A stretch of 64,000 nucleotides of DNA from Streptomyces iconiensis (GCF_028657195.3 NZ_JANCPR020000003.1:62001-126000); one strand, 5' to 3'. Counted from the first letter of the stretch, positions 23,544 through 31,865 are shown. A program made the numbers and translations. Notes: generated by a model not told the origin, from the letters alone.

Positions 23544-25034
23544 TTACGCGCGCCGTGCGGCGCCCGCGAGTACGGGCAGAGCGCGCTCCAGCGTGCGGGC
23601 GCTGTGCGCGTACGGCAGTCGCAGGCGGTCGCGGAAGGCGTCGACGGGAGAGAACGCCGGTCCCGCCAGCGCCCGTACGCCCTGGCACCGCGCCACATGG
23701 ACCGTCGCCTCCGCGTCGACCCCCGGCAGCCGCAGCCACAGTGCGGGCCCGCCGTCGGGCCGCTCCCACTCCCAGCCGGGAGCGTGCTGCTTCAACAAGG
23801 CTTCCGTATCGGCCAGTTGGCCACGCAGCATCTCCCGCCGTTCGGCGCGCGCCTCCGGCAGCCCGGCGAGCAGCCGCACGGCGACCACCTGGTCGAGTAC
23901 GGGACAGGAGAGATCGACGGACTTCTTGATCTCCGCGAGCCGTCTCACCAGCGGTGGGGCCGCGCGTACCCAGCCGACCCGCAGCCCGCCCCAGAACAGC
24001 TTCGAGAGCGTGCCGACCGTCGCCGTCGCGGCGCCGGGCAGCCGCGCGGCCAGTGGCGCGGGGGCGCCCGAGTGCCCTGGGTCCAGGACCAGTTCGGCGC
24101 ACGAGGTGTCCTCGACCGTGAACAGGCCCTGTTCGTCCGCGAGCGAGGACAGCAGCGCGGCCCAGTCGGCGCGCGCGGCGGGGCCGAAGGTGCGCCCCGT
24201 CGGGTTGTGCGCGGTCGGCTGGAGGTAGACGAGGCGGGGCCGCACCCGCCGCAGCAGACCTGCCAGCCGGGGCCTGCCCGCCGCGTCCACCGCGCGGGCC
24301 GCGTCAGGCGGTGTGCCCGTACCGTCGTCGGGCAGCGGCACGAGGCGGGCGCCGCGTCCGCGCAGCGCCTCCAGCGCGCCACGGTACGTCGGGTTCTCCA
24401 CGGCCACGGTGTCCCCGTGGTCGACCAGCGCCTGCGCGAGCAGCCACACCGCCTGCTGCGAGCCGCTCGTGACGAGGATCTGGCCTGGCTCCGTCGGCGT
24501 ACCCGCTTCCTCGTAGACGCGTGCGAGCGCGGCGCGCAGCGCGGGGAGCCCGTACGGCAGATAGCCGTCCGAGTCCAGCAGAGCCGACAGATCGCCGGAG
24601 CCGAGCGCGTCGACGGCCTCGCCCACCGCCGCGATGCTGCCGAGCGCGCCGCTGGACAGGTCCACGGTGCCGCTCCCGGGCGCCGTGCCCCTGTGTCCCC
24701 GCTCGTCGAAGCTGGCCAGCCGCCCCTCGCCGGCGCGCTCCCGCGTCAGTGGGGTGCCGCGCAGCCGTGAGCCGCTGCCCTGCCTGCTCTCCAGGCGGCC
24801 CTCCGCCTCCAGCGTTCCGTAGGCAGCCGTGACCGTGGAGCGGCTGATGCCGAGCACCGAGGCGAGCGCCCGCTGCGAGGGCAGCACCGTTCCCGACGCC
24901 AGATCGCCGCGTTCGGCGAGGTCTCGCAGCGCTTCGGCGAGCAGTTCCGGCAGGGGGCGCTGCGCGGCACCGGCCGTGGCGGCCGACCAGCCCGCCAGGA
25001 GGCGGGAGAGATGGCTGGGGGATACGTGGTGCAT
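23544..25034 (-). CDS. MocR-type regulator: GntR HTH fused to PLP aminotransferase domain
   Basis: About 496 residues. The N-terminal GntR-type winged helix (about 15-85) reads 'GTVLPSQRALASVLGISRST' and 'AAYGTLEAEGRLESRQGSG'. The rest is a fold-type I aminotransferase domain with 'GYLPYGLPALRAALA', 'QPTAHNPTGRTF' and the PLP-lysine motif 'TLSKLFWGGLRVGW'. MocR proteins sense PLP-linked metabolites and usually control a divergent gene, here the Tm-1-like/PEP-hydrolase-like pair starting 126 bases away. In the gap TTTGCC occurs twice as a direct repeat 17 bases apart (25079 and 25096), a possible binding site. The start is ATG 25034, preceded by GGGGGG; other in-frame ATGs lie at 25043 and 25079. 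Confidence 0.88.
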   Translation of the reverse strand: MHHVSPSHLSRLLAGWSAATAGAAQRPLPELLAEALRDLAERGDLASGTVLPSQRALASVLGISRSTVTAAYGTLEAEGRLESRQGSGSRLRGTPLTRERAGEGRLASFDERGHRGTAPGSGTVDLSSGALGSIAAVGEAVDALGSGDLSALLDSDGYLPYGLPALRAALARVYEEAGTPTEPGQILVTSGSQQAVWLLAQALVDHGDTVAVENPTYRGALEALRGRGARLVPLPDDGTGTPPDAARAVDAAGRPRLAGLLRRVRPRLVYLQPTAHNPTGRTFGPAARADWAALLSSLADEQGLFTVEDTSCAELVLDPGHSGAPAPLAARLPGAATATVGTLSKLFWGGLRVGWVRAAPPLVRRLAEIKKSVDLSCPVLDQVVAVRLLAGLPEARAERREMLRGQLADTEALLKQHAPGWEWERPDGGPALWLRLPGVDAEATVHVARCQGVRALAGPAFSPVDAFRDRLRLPYAHSARTLERALPVLAGAARRA

Positions 25035-25159
25035 GCCGTGCATCCCCCCATCATCACTGTCGGTGGTGGCGCAGGCCATTTGCCCCCGATTGGTCTTTGC
25101 CAGCAGCTCGGTGCCGTCCGAGCATGGGCAGCACGTTTCATACGAAGGGGTGTGAGGGC

Positions 25160-26392
25160 ATGGCGACCGTGGTCCTGGCAGGGACGCTGGACACCAAGGG
25201 CGACGAATACCGCTGGATGCGCGACAGGTTGCGCGAGCGCGGCTGCGACGTGGTCCTGATCGACACGGGGGTGCTGCCGCCGCCCGATTCGGCTCCGGTA
25301 CCCGATGTGACGGCGGAGACCGTCGCACGCGCGGCGGGGCGCGAGCTGGCCGCGCTGCGTTCCGGCGAGGACAGGGGCGCCGCTGTGACGGCGATGGGCC
25401 AGGGCCTGGAGCGGGTCGTACGGGATCTGTACGAGTCAGGGGGCATGCACGCGATGCTCGCCGCGGCGGGCAGCGGGGGCTCGGCCATCGCGGCCCGCGC
25501 GATGCGCTCGTTGCCGGTCGGCGTACCGAAGTTGCTGGTCAGCACGATGGCGGGCGGCGATGTGAGCCCGTACGTCGGCAGCGGCGACCTGACCTTGATG
25601 TACAGCGTCGTGGACGTGGCGGGCATCAACTCCGTCTCCGAGCTGGTGCTCGGCAACGCGACGGCGGCCGTCGCGGCGATGGCCGAGCAGCACGAGAAGA
25701 CCCTGGCGGCGCCGGAGGACAGGGGCCGCAAGGTGGTCGCCGCCACGATGTTCGGGGTGACCACGCCTGCCGTGGACGCGGCACGGGCCCGGCTGGAGGA
25801 GCTGGGCTACGAGGTGCTGGTCTTCCACGCGACGGGCGCGGGCGGCAAGGCCGTCGAGAAGCTCGCGGCCGAGGGCGCGCTCGACGGTGTGCTGGACCTG
25901 ACGACCACCGAGCTGGCCGACGACCTCGTGGGCGGCGTACTGAGCGCGGGTCCCGCACGGCTGACGGCCGCGGGTGCGGCGGGCGTTCCGCAGGTGGTCG
26001 CGCCGGGAGCGCTGGACATGGTCAACTTCGGCCCGCGCGAGTCCGTTCCCGACCGTTTCGCGGACCGGAACCTTCTGGTGCACAACCCCACGGTGACGCT
26101 GATGCGCACCACGGCCGAGGAGATGGCTGCGCTGGGCACCTCCATCGGCACCAAGCTCGGGGGTGCGAGCGGTCCAGCCGAGGTCTTCTGGCCGCTGCAC
26201 GGGGTGTCGGCGGCCGACGCGCCCGGCGGTCCCTTCGAGGACGCGTCGGCGGACGCGGCCGGTCTCGCCGCGCTGCGCGAGGCGCTCGACGGCACCTCCG
26301 TACCGCTGCACGCGATCGAGGCCCACCTCAACGACGCGTCGTTCGCCGTCGCGGCGGCCGACCGGCTCCACCAACTGATCACCGGACACTGA
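25160..26392 (+). CDS. Tm-1-like (UPF0261) ATP-binding-domain protein
   Basis: A 410-residue protein of the Tm-1/UPF0261 family: 'VVLAGTLDTKGDEYRWMRD' at the start, then 'GSGGSAIAARAMRSLPVGVPK', 'SGDLTLMYSVVDVAGINSVSE', 'MFGVTTPAVDAARARLE' and 'LVFHATGAGGKAVEKLAAEG'. In plants this domain (Tm-1, a tomato mosaic virus resistance protein) is fused to a TIM-barrel domain. In bacteria the two are often adjacent genes, as here: the TIM-barrel gene follows after 212 bases. The ATG at 25160 follows GAAGGGGTGTGAGGG. The enzyme activity is not established; decarboxylation or hydrolysis of a small metabolite is suspected. Confidence 0.88.
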   Translation: MATVVLAGTLDTKGDEYRWMRDRLRERGCDVVLIDTGVLPPPDSAPVPDVTAETVARAAGRELAALRSGEDRGAAVTAMGQGLERVVRDLYESGGMHAMLAAAGSGGSAIAARAMRSLPVGVPKLLVSTMAGGDVSPYVGSGDLTLMYSVVDVAGINSVSELVLGNATAAVAAMAEQHEKTLAAPEDRGRKVVAATMFGVTTPAVDAARARLEELGYEVLVFHATGAGGKAVEKLAAEGALDGVLDLTTTELADDLVGGVLSAGPARLTAAGAAGVPQVVAPGALDMVNFGPRESVPDRFADRNLLVHNPTVTLMRTTAEEMAALGTSIGTKLGGASGPAEVFWPLHGVSAADAPGGPFEDASADAAGLAALREALDGTSVPLHAIEAHLNDASFAVAAADRLHQLITGH

Positions 26393-26423
26393 GCGTTCGG
26401 CTTCCTCCCCGCCCGCCCCGTAA

Positions 26424-26595
26424 AGCGTCTGTCCCGTAGAGCAGTCACCCATGGGCCGGTGCTCCATGGAGCGCCCGCCCATGGAGCACTGTCCCGTAGA
26501 GCAGCCATCCATAGAGCAGGCACCTCAGAGCAGCCACCCATAGGGCACTCATCCCAGAGCAGCCCCCCATAGAGCACCCACTCCCCAGAGAAAAG
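26424..26595. repeat. Degenerate tandem repeats of CCATAGAGCA unit
   Basis: The 212-base gap between the Tm-1-like and TIM-barrel genes consists of about eight imperfect 18-24 base copies of a unit like CCCATAGAGCAGCCAC (variants CCGTAGAGCAGTCACC, CCATGGAGCGCCCGCC, CCTCAGAGCAGCCACC). It ends at the CCAGAGAAAAGGAACACC binding-site region. No gene lies within it. Confidence 0.7.
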
Positions 26596-26604
26596 GAACA
26601 CCCC

Positions 26605-27429
26605 ATGGACCGCGAAGAAGCCCTCACCCGTCTCCGTGCGCAGGCGGCGGCCGGGAAGCCCGTCATCGGTGCCGGCGCAGGTACGGGACTGTCGGCCAAG
26701 TGCGCGGAGGCGGGCGGCGTCGACCTGCTGATCATCTACAACTCGGGCCGCTACCGCATGGCGGGCCGCGGCTCCCTCGCCGGGCTGCTGCCGTACGGGG
26801 ACGCGAACGCGATCGTCGTGGACATGGCCCGCGAGGTGCTGCCCGTCGTCAAGGACACCCCGGTGCTCGCCGGTATCTGCGGCACGGATCCCTTCCGCGA
26901 CATGGGGCGCTTCCTCGACCAGCTCAAGACGATGGGCTTCGCGGGCGTGCAGAACTTCCCCACCGTCGGCCTGTACGACGGCGTCTTCCGTACCAACCTC
27001 GAAGAGACGGGCATGGGATACGGCCTGGAGGTCGACGCCGTGCGCCTCGCCCGTGAGCGGGACATGCTCACCGCTCCTTATGTCTTCGACCCGGAGCAGG
27101 CAGCCGACATGGCGCGTGCGGGGGCCGATGTCCTCGTGCCGCATGTGGGTCTCACCACGAAGGGTTCGATCGGCGCCGGCACCGCGCTCACGCTCGACCA
27201 GGCCGTGGGCGCTGTGCAGGGCATGCACGACGCGGCCAGGCGCGTGAACCCGGACATCCTGGTTCTGTGCCACGGCGGCCCGATCGCAGAACCGGAGGAC
27301 GCGCGCTACGTACTGGAGCACACGGAGGGCGTCGTCGGCTTCTTCGGTGCCTCCTCCGTCGAGCGGCTGCCCACCGAGCGCGCCATCACCGAGCAGACCA
27401 GGGCCTTCAAGTCACTGACAGTGAGCTGA
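26605..27429 (+). CDS. PEP-hydrolase-like TIM-barrel enzyme
   Basis: A 274-residue TIM-barrel protein of the phosphoenolpyruvate hydrolase/Tm-1 C-terminal family. Visible signatures are '[19 protein letters not shown]', '[20 protein letters not shown]', '[13 protein letters not shown]', '[16 protein letters not shown]' and '[12 protein letters not shown]'. The ATG follows AAAAGGAA. Together with the preceding Tm-1-like protein it reconstitutes both halves of plant Tm-1, so the two are expected to work as a complex or in one pathway. Control by the divergent MocR is likely. Confidence 0.87.
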   Translation: MDREEALTRLRAQAAAGKPVIGAGAGTGLSAKCAEAGGVDLLIIYNSGRYRMAGRGSLAGLLPYGDANAIVVDMAREVLPVVKDTPVLAGICGTDPFRDMGRFLDQLKTMGFAGVQNFPTVGLYDGVFRTNLEETGMGYGLEVDAVRLARERDMLTAPYVFDPEQAADMARAGADVLVPHVGLTTKGSIGAGTALTLDQAVGAVQGMHDAARRVNPDILVLCHGGPIAEPEDARYVLEHTEGVVGFFGASSVERLPTERAITEQTRAFKSLTVS

Positions 27430-27459
27430 GTTCGTGGTCGCGGGGCCGGAGCTGATAAG

Positions 27460-27477
27460 TTCTACGCAGGTGTAGTA
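27460..27477 (+). promoter_or_regulatory. BlaI-like operator before TerB-BlaI-BlaR1 operon
   Basis: TTCTACG-N4-TGTAGTA. It has the same layout as the site at 29699-29716 and resembles the TACTACA/TGTAGTA palindromes bound by BlaI-type repressors of actinobacteria. TAGTAG (27473-27478) inside it can act as a -10 box, so repressor binding would cover the promoter. The transcript would start near 27485, exactly at the base of the following hairpin. Confidence 0.65.
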
Positions 27478-27484
27478 GACGCTG

Positions 27485-27518
27485 TGAAGGGTGCCGCGGA
27501 AACGCGCGGCACCCTTCA
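27485..27518 (+). terminator. 14-bp hairpin at probable 5' end of TerB transcript
   Basis: TGAAGGGTGCCGCG, loop GAAACG, CGCGGCACCCTTCA: a perfect 14-bp stem. It follows the preceding gene's stop by 56 bases and has no T-tract. It could end the upstream transcript, but if the promoter at 27460-27484 is real it would form the very 5' end of the TerB mRNA, where it could stabilise the message. Confidence 0.6.
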
Positions 27519-27543
27519 ACTGGCCCCGGCAGAAGGAACGTTC

Positions 27544-27999
27544 ATGGCCCTGTGGGATCGGCTCAAGGAATCGGCTACGACGATGCAGTCGCAGCTCAAC
27601 GCGAAGAAGAACGACCTCAAGAGCGGTGCGTTCCGTGACGCGAGCATGGCCATGTGTGCCCTGGTTGCCGCGGCCGACGGCTCCGTCGACGCAGCCGAGC
27701 GCCAGCGCGTCGCCGCGCTGATCGGTACCAACGAGGTGTTGCAGAACTTCCCCGCCGACGACCTTCAGCAGCGGTTCAACGACTACTGCCAGAAGCTCAC
27801 CACCGACTTCGACTTCGGCAAGGTCAGCATCATGCAGACCATCGGCAAGGTCGCCAAGAAGCAGACCGAGGCCCGCGCCGTCATCCAGATCGGCATCGTC
27901 ATCGGCGGCGCCGACGGCGACTTCGACAAGGACGAGCGCGCGATCGTCCGCGAGGCGTGCTTCGCGCTCCAGATCGCGCCGGAGGAGTTCGACCTCTGA
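27544..27999 (+). CDS. TerB-family protein
   Basis: A 151-residue all-helical protein of the TerB/tellurite-resistance family. Two acidic metal-binding segments are visible: 'AAADGSVDAAERQRVAALI' near residue 40 and 'GGADGDFDKDERAIVREA' near 120, in the DG-x(2-3)-D/E-x-E-R form typical of TerB. Start ATG 27544 follows AGAAGGAAC. Its place directly before the BlaI-like and BlaR1-like genes, behind a BlaI-like operator, suggests that it is part of a cell-envelope stress response; TerB is known to link membrane and cytoplasmic stress complexes. Confidence 0.87.
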   Translation: MALWDRLKESATTMQSQLNAKKNDLKSGAFRDASMAMCALVAAADGSVDAAERQRVAALIGTNEVLQNFPADDLQQRFNDYCQKLTTDFDFGKVSIMQTIGKVAKKQTEARAVIQIGIVIGGADGDFDKDERAIVREACFALQIAPEEFDL

Positions 28000-28026
28000 G
28001 CACAGCGCCCTTCTGAGTAGGATGCG

Positions 28027-28066
28027 GCTCCACCCCGGCGATCCGGGCAGTGGCCCGGGGTGGAGC
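28027..28066 (+). terminator. Hairpin between TerB and BlaI-like genes
   Basis: GCTCCACCCCGG (28027-28038) pairs with CCGGGGTGGAGC (28055-28066) around a 16-base loop, 27 bases after the TerB stop. There is no T-tract. It could partly terminate transcription or protect the TerB message, reducing expression of the regulators downstream. Confidence 0.55.
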
Positions 28067-28079
28067 TACGGAAGGGATG

Positions 28080-28526
28080 GTGACGGCCGGCATGGCAGAC
28101 AGCGGCGAGGGCCGCCACGAGGGCGAGCGCCGCGCGGGCGCCCGCAGGCGTGGCCAGGGCGAGCTGGAGGCACAGGTGCTGTCCGTACTGGGGACGGCGC
28201 CGGGTCCTGTGACGGCCGCCTGGGTCCAGCAGCGGCTCGGCGGTGACCTGGCGTACACCACGGTCGTCACCATCCTGACCAGGCTCCACACCAAGCAGGC
28301 CGTCACCCGCAGCCGCGAGGGCCGCTCCTACGTGTGGAACCCGGTGGCCGACGAGGCGGGGCTCGCGGCGCTGCGGATGCGCAGGGTCCTGGACAGCGAG
28401 GCGGACAGGGACGCGGTGCTCGCCAGCTTCGTGTCCTCGCTGAACCCCGACGACGAGCGCCTCATGCGGGAGCTGCTGCGCGCCGCCGAGGATCCGTCGC
28501 CCCCTCCGGAGGACCGGGAGGGCTGA
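28080..28526 (+). CDS. BlaI/MecI/CopY-family repressor
   Basis: A protein of about 148 residues. After a basic N-terminus comes the winged helix of the BlaI family: 'LEAQVLSVLGTAPGPVTAAW', 'DLAYTTVVTILTRLHTKQAV' and 'REGRSYVWNPVADEAGLAAL', then the C-terminal dimerisation helix ('RDAVLASFVSSLNPDDERLM'). Such repressors are cleaved or released when a partner BlaR1 protease is activated. The GTG at 28080 has the best spacing to GGAAGGG; ATG 28092 is possible. The BlaR1-like gene starts 3 bases after its stop, and matching palindromes precede the TerB gene and the LCP gene. Confidence 0.9.
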   Translation: MTAGMADSGEGRHEGERRAGARRRGQGELEAQVLSVLGTAPGPVTAAWVQQRLGGDLAYTTVVTILTRLHTKQAVTRSREGRSYVWNPVADEAGLAALRMRRVLDSEADRDAVLASFVSSLNPDDERLMRELLRAAEDPSPPPEDREG

Positions 28527-28529
28527 GAG

Positions 28530-29480
28530 ATGGGCGTCTTTGTCTTCCTGCCGCTCGTTCTGCCGCTGACCGCGCTGCCCATCGTGCGCGTCGCAGGGCA
28601 GCATCTCCATCCGCGCAGCGCGACCCGGCTGCTGACCGTGCTCGGCTGCGTGCTCGCGCTGTGCAGCACCGTCTGTCTGCTGCTGCTGATGGTCGTCGGC
28701 ACGGCGCAGCTTCCCGGCAACCCGCTGCCCGACGGCTGGTCCGACCCCGAGGTACGCGCTGTCGTGCCGTACCCGGAGGTCACGGGCACCACCGCCATCG
28801 CCGTGCTCGCAGCGGTCGTCGCGGCGGGCGGCGTCACGGTGCACCGCCACCGGCGCGTACGGACGCGCGCGCACGCCGCGCTCGCCGGGCTGCCGCACGA
28901 CCCAGGCTCCGACCTCGCCGTGCTGCCCGACCCCGAGCCGTACGCGTACGCGCTGCCAGGCACCTCCCGTTCGCCCGGCAGGATCGTCGCCTCGACGGGC
29001 ATGCTGAGCGCGCTCGACCGGGACGAGCGCGAGGCGCTGCTCGCGCATGAGCGCGCACACCTGACCTCACGGCACCACCGCTATCTGCTGGTCACCCGGC
29101 TCGCCGGCTGCGCCAACCCGCTGCTGCGTCCACTGCGCGAGGCCGTCGCCTACCACGCCGAACGCTGGGCGGACGAGGACGCGGCCGACGCGGTCGGGGA
29201 CCGCAAGGTGACCGCGCGCGCCGTCGCGCGGGCCGCGCTGCTGGCGCCGAAGGGCGTCTCGGCGCCCGGCATCGCCGCGTTCGCCGCAGCGGGGCCCGTG
29301 CCGCGCAGGGTCGCCGCGCTGCTGGAGCCCGTACCGCCCTCGCGCAGCTGGCCACCGGCGGCCAGCCCGGCGGGACTCGCGGCCTTCATCGCAGCCGCGG
29401 GCACCACGGTCTCCGCCGTCTCGTCCCTCAACGCGTCGCTGGCTCTCTTCCTCGTCCTCAAGGCCGCGACCCCGCTGTAG
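28530..29480 (+). CDS. M56-family (BlaR1-like) membrane metalloprotease
   Basis: A 316-residue protein with N-terminal membrane helices ('VFVFLPLVLPLTALPIV', 'LLTVLGCVLALCSTVCLLLL', 'TAIAVLAAVVAAGGVTV') and the zinc motif HExxH as 'LLAHERAHLTSRHH' near residue 173. A further hydrophobic C-terminal helix is present. Unlike staphylococcal BlaR1 it has no extracellular penicillin-binding sensor domain, so the signal is unknown. It probably cleaves the adjacent BlaI-like repressor. The two genes are 3 bases apart. Confidence 0.9.
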   Translation: MGVFVFLPLVLPLTALPIVRVAGQHLHPRSATRLLTVLGCVLALCSTVCLLLLMVVGTAQLPGNPLPDGWSDPEVRAVVPYPEVTGTTAIAVLAAVVAAGGVTVHRHRRVRTRAHAALAGLPHDPGSDLAVLPDPEPYAYALPGTSRSPGRIVASTGMLSALDRDEREALLAHERAHLTSRHHRYLLVTRLAGCANPLLRPLREAVAYHAERWADEDAADAVGDRKVTARAVARAALLAPKGVSAPGIAAFAAAGPVPRRVAALLEPVPPSRSWPPAASPAGLAAFIAAAGTTVSAVSSLNASLALFLVLKAATPL

Positions 29481-29690
29481 CCCCGACGGCGCTCCGGGGC
29501 ATGCGGGTCCTGTGTATGCGGCCCTCGTGTGCGCGGCCTCCGGGCGCGCTGCTTCCGGGCGCGCGGGCTTCCGTGCATGTGACTTCTGGGTGTGCGAGTG
29601 CCTCGCATGCGACTTCTGGGCGCGCTGCTTACGGGGTGCGCGACTGCCGTGCGGTCAACTTCTGTGCAGGTGACGGCCGGACGTGCGTTG
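29481..29690. other. Intergenic region with degenerate repeats
   Basis: No gene. Imperfect repeats of GCGCGCTGCTTCCGG and GTGCATGTGACTTCTGGG fill 29510-29660. The end of the region carries a TTGCCG -35-like box (29688-29693) for the LCP gene promoter. Confidence 0.5.
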
Positions 29691-29698
29691 CCGCTGAG

Positions 29699-29716
29699 TT
29701 CTACACGTCTGTAGTA
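29699..29716 (+). promoter_or_regulatory. BlaI-like operator overlapping LCP promoter
   Basis: TTCTACA-N4-TGTAGTA: the inner arms CTACA/TGTAG are perfect. TAGTAT (29712-29717) within it is a good -10 box, with TTGCCG 18 bases upstream. The predicted transcription start falls on or beside the GTG at 29725, and no Shine-Dalgarno exists, so the LCP mRNA is probably leaderless and repressed by the BlaI-like protein. Confidence 0.68.
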
Positions 29717-29724
29717 TCCAGCTG

Positions 29725-31119
29725 GTGGGGCAGAAGACGACTTCCCGGCGTCGTGCCGGACACAAGCGCGCAGGTCGCGCCAAGAAGACCCGGTTCACAC
29801 GGCGGGGGAGGATCGCGCTCTGGAGCGGAGGCATACTCGCGGCGCTCGTGCTGCTCGGAGGCGGCGCGGGCGCCTGGCTGTACATGAGCCTCGACGGCAA
29901 CATCCACTCCGCGGGCATCAAGGGCAAACTCGGCGGCGACCGCCCCGACAACCTCAGCCCCGGCTCCAAGAACATCCTGGTCGTCGGCTCCGACTCCCGG
30001 GAGGGCGCCAACGCGAAGTACGGCAAGGGTCTGGAGACCATGCAGTCGGACACGCTGATGGTGATGCACCTGTCGGCCGACCGCAAATGGGCGGGCGTCC
30101 TCTCCCTGCCCCGCGACTCCTACGTCCCCATACCGGCCTGCGACAAGGGGGACGGCACCACGTCCGAGCCGCACTCCTTCAAGATCAACGAGTCCTTCGC
30201 CATAGGCGGTACCACCGGGGACGTCACTGGCGCAGCGGCCTGCACCATCAAGACCGTGGAGCAGAACACCGGACTGCGCATCGACCATTTCATGTCGGTC
30301 GACTTCCAGGGCTTCAAGGGCATGGTCAACGCGCTCGGCGGCATCGAGGTCTGCCCCAAGGAGCCCATCGACGACAAGAAGGCGCATCTGAAGCTGGACG
30401 CGGGCTGCCAGACCATCCGGGACGAGAAGGCGCTCGGCTACGTACGCGCCCGCTACGGCGTCGGCGACGGTTCGGACACCGGACGCATCGGCAGGCAGCA
30501 GGAGTTCATGCAGGCGCTCGCCGACAAGGCACGCCAGAAGCTCACCAGCCCCAAGGACCTCTACGGCTTCCTCGACTCGGCCACCAAGTCCCTGACCACG
30601 GACGAGGAGATCGCCGGCATCAAGCCGCTCGCCGAACTCGCCTCCAGCGTGCAGGGGATACCGTCGGACCGGCTGCACTTCCTGACCGTCCCCAACTACC
30701 CGCGCGAGGCCGACATCCCCACCGACAAGGCGAATGTCGTCTGGCAGCATCCGCAGGCGGGGAAGCTCTTCTCCGACCTGGCCAGGGACCGCGAGGTGAC
30801 CAGCAAGCAACTCAAGGCCGCGGCGTCCGACAAGATCTACGCGAGCCAGGTGCGCGTCCAGGTGCTCAACGGCACCAAGGAACCGGGTGCGGCGGCCAAG
30901 GCGGCCGGACGGTTGCGCAAGCTCGGTATCCCCGCCACCACGGGCAACGCCGCCGCGTCCGCTGACAGCACCGAGATCACCTACCCCAAGGGGCAGCGCG
31001 CCCAGGCCCGGATACTCGCCGCCCATATACGGGGCGACGTCAAGCCGGAAGCGGCGGCGAAGGCGGCAGCGGGACAGGTCACCCTCGTACTCGGCCCGGA
31101 CTTCAAGGGCGTCGGCTGA
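29725..31119 (+). CDS. LytR-CpsA-Psr (LCP) family cell-wall ligase
   Basis: A 464-residue protein. A basic cytoplasmic N-terminus (residues 1-28) precedes one membrane helix ('IALWSGGILAALVLLGGGAG'). The extracellular LCP domain (about 75-265) shows 'NILVVGSDSREG', 'SDTLMVMHLSADRK', 'VLSLPRDSYVPIP' with the catalytic arginine, and 'LGYVRARYGVGDGSDTGRIG'. A C-terminal LytR_C domain (about 375-464) begins 'VRVQVLNGTKEPGAAAKAA'. LCP enzymes attach teichoic acids, arabinogalactan-like polymers or glycoproteins to peptidoglycan. A BlaI-like operator overlaps its promoter, so its level should change when the BlaR1-like sensor is triggered. Confidence 0.93.
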   Translation: MGQKTTSRRRAGHKRAGRAKKTRFTRRGRIALWSGGILAALVLLGGGAGAWLYMSLDGNIHSAGIKGKLGGDRPDNLSPGSKNILVVGSDSREGANAKYGKGLETMQSDTLMVMHLSADRKWAGVLSLPRDSYVPIPACDKGDGTTSEPHSFKINESFAIGGTTGDVTGAAACTIKTVEQNTGLRIDHFMSVDFQGFKGMVNALGGIEVCPKEPIDDKKAHLKLDAGCQTIRDEKALGYVRARYGVGDGSDTGRIGRQQEFMQALADKARQKLTSPKDLYGFLDSATKSLTTDEEIAGIKPLAELASSVQGIPSDRLHFLTVPNYPREADIPTDKANVVWQHPQAGKLFSDLARDREVTSKQLKAAASDKIYASQVRVQVLNGTKEPGAAAKAAGRLRKLGIPATTGNAAASADSTEITYPKGQRAQARILAAHIRGDVKPEAAAKAAAGQVTLVLGPDFKGVG

Positions 31120-31167
31120 CGGCTCGGCGGTCTCGACGGCGGGTCCGGCGGGTCCGGCGTGGCACGC

Positions 31168-31731
31168 TCAGCGTGCGGTGTCGTCCAGCCGCCGCTCCAG
31201 CCGTTTCAGCGCGGCCCTCAGCTCCTTGATGTCGGCCTTGTCCGCACTCTGGTCGTCCTCCGTGAGCCGGACCAGCAGGGTGCCGCCGGGCTCCAGCGTC
31301 ACCGACGAGGTCTCCGAGACATGGTCGCCGCCCTGTTTACGGATCGCCACCGCGAGGTCGGGCAGCCGCAGCCCCACGCGCCGCACCGCGCTCATGTCGT
31401 AGCGCCCGCCGCGCGCCAGCGTCAACGGGGCGCTCTCGAACAGCTTGTTGAGCCGCGGATAGCGGGCCACCGCCCGCACCAGCAGCGCGTTGGACCCGGC
31501 CAGCACGGCGGCGCCGAAGACCGCGCCCGACACGCTGGTGTCGGGGCCGATGACCGCGTTCTGTACGACGTTCGACAGCAGCAGCATCACGACCAGGTCG
31601 AACGTGTTCACCTGCGCCAGCTCCCGCTTCCCGGCCAGCCGCAGCAGCACCACGATCGACAGGTACACCAGCACCGTCCGTACGGCCTTCTCCGCGTACG
31701 GGATTCCGCTCTCGAACATCGCCTCCCACAT
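31168..31731 (-). CDS. YetF-like DUF421 membrane protein
   Basis: A 187-residue protein with three N-terminal membrane helices ('TVLVYLSIVVLLRLAGKREL', 'FDLVVMLLLSNVVQNAVIG', 'FGAAVLAGSNALLVRAVARY') and a DUF421/YetF soluble domain ('LARGGRYDMSAVRRVGLRL'). The motif 'RLAGKRELAQVNTFDLVVMLLL' (shown in two parts: RLAGKREL, NTFDLVVMLLL) is characteristic. The last 35 residues form a basic coiled tail. The function of this family is not settled. The ATG at 31731 is chosen because the upstream frame is Pro/Arg-rich and not credible. Confidence 0.85.
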   Translation of the reverse strand: MWEAMFESGIPYAEKAVRTVLVYLSIVVLLRLAGKRELAQVNTFDLVVMLLLSNVVQNAVIGPDTSVSGAVFGAAVLAGSNALLVRAVARYPRLNKLFESAPLTLARGGRYDMSAVRRVGLRLPDLAVAIRKQGGDHVSETSSVTLEPGGTLLVRLTEDDQSADKADIKELRAALKRLERRLDDTAR

Positions 31732-31865
31732 GCGCCGACCGTATGTCCGGCGCGGCCCGGCGCGAGCCGGACACGCCCGTTGGCGCCGCGTCGGCGCAGC
31801 CGGGGGGCGGTGGGGCGGAGCCGGAGGCGGGCGGAGAGGAGCGCGGGCCGGAAGGTGCCCGTCCG

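Noticed and set aside
26424..26595. CRISPR-like array
   Set aside because: The repeats are short, degenerate and contiguous, without spacers of even length, and no cas genes occur in the window.
28530..29480. Beta-lactam sensor BlaR1 in the strict sense
   Set aside because: The protease part is present, but the C-terminal penicillin-binding sensor domain is missing, and no beta-lactamase gene is nearby.
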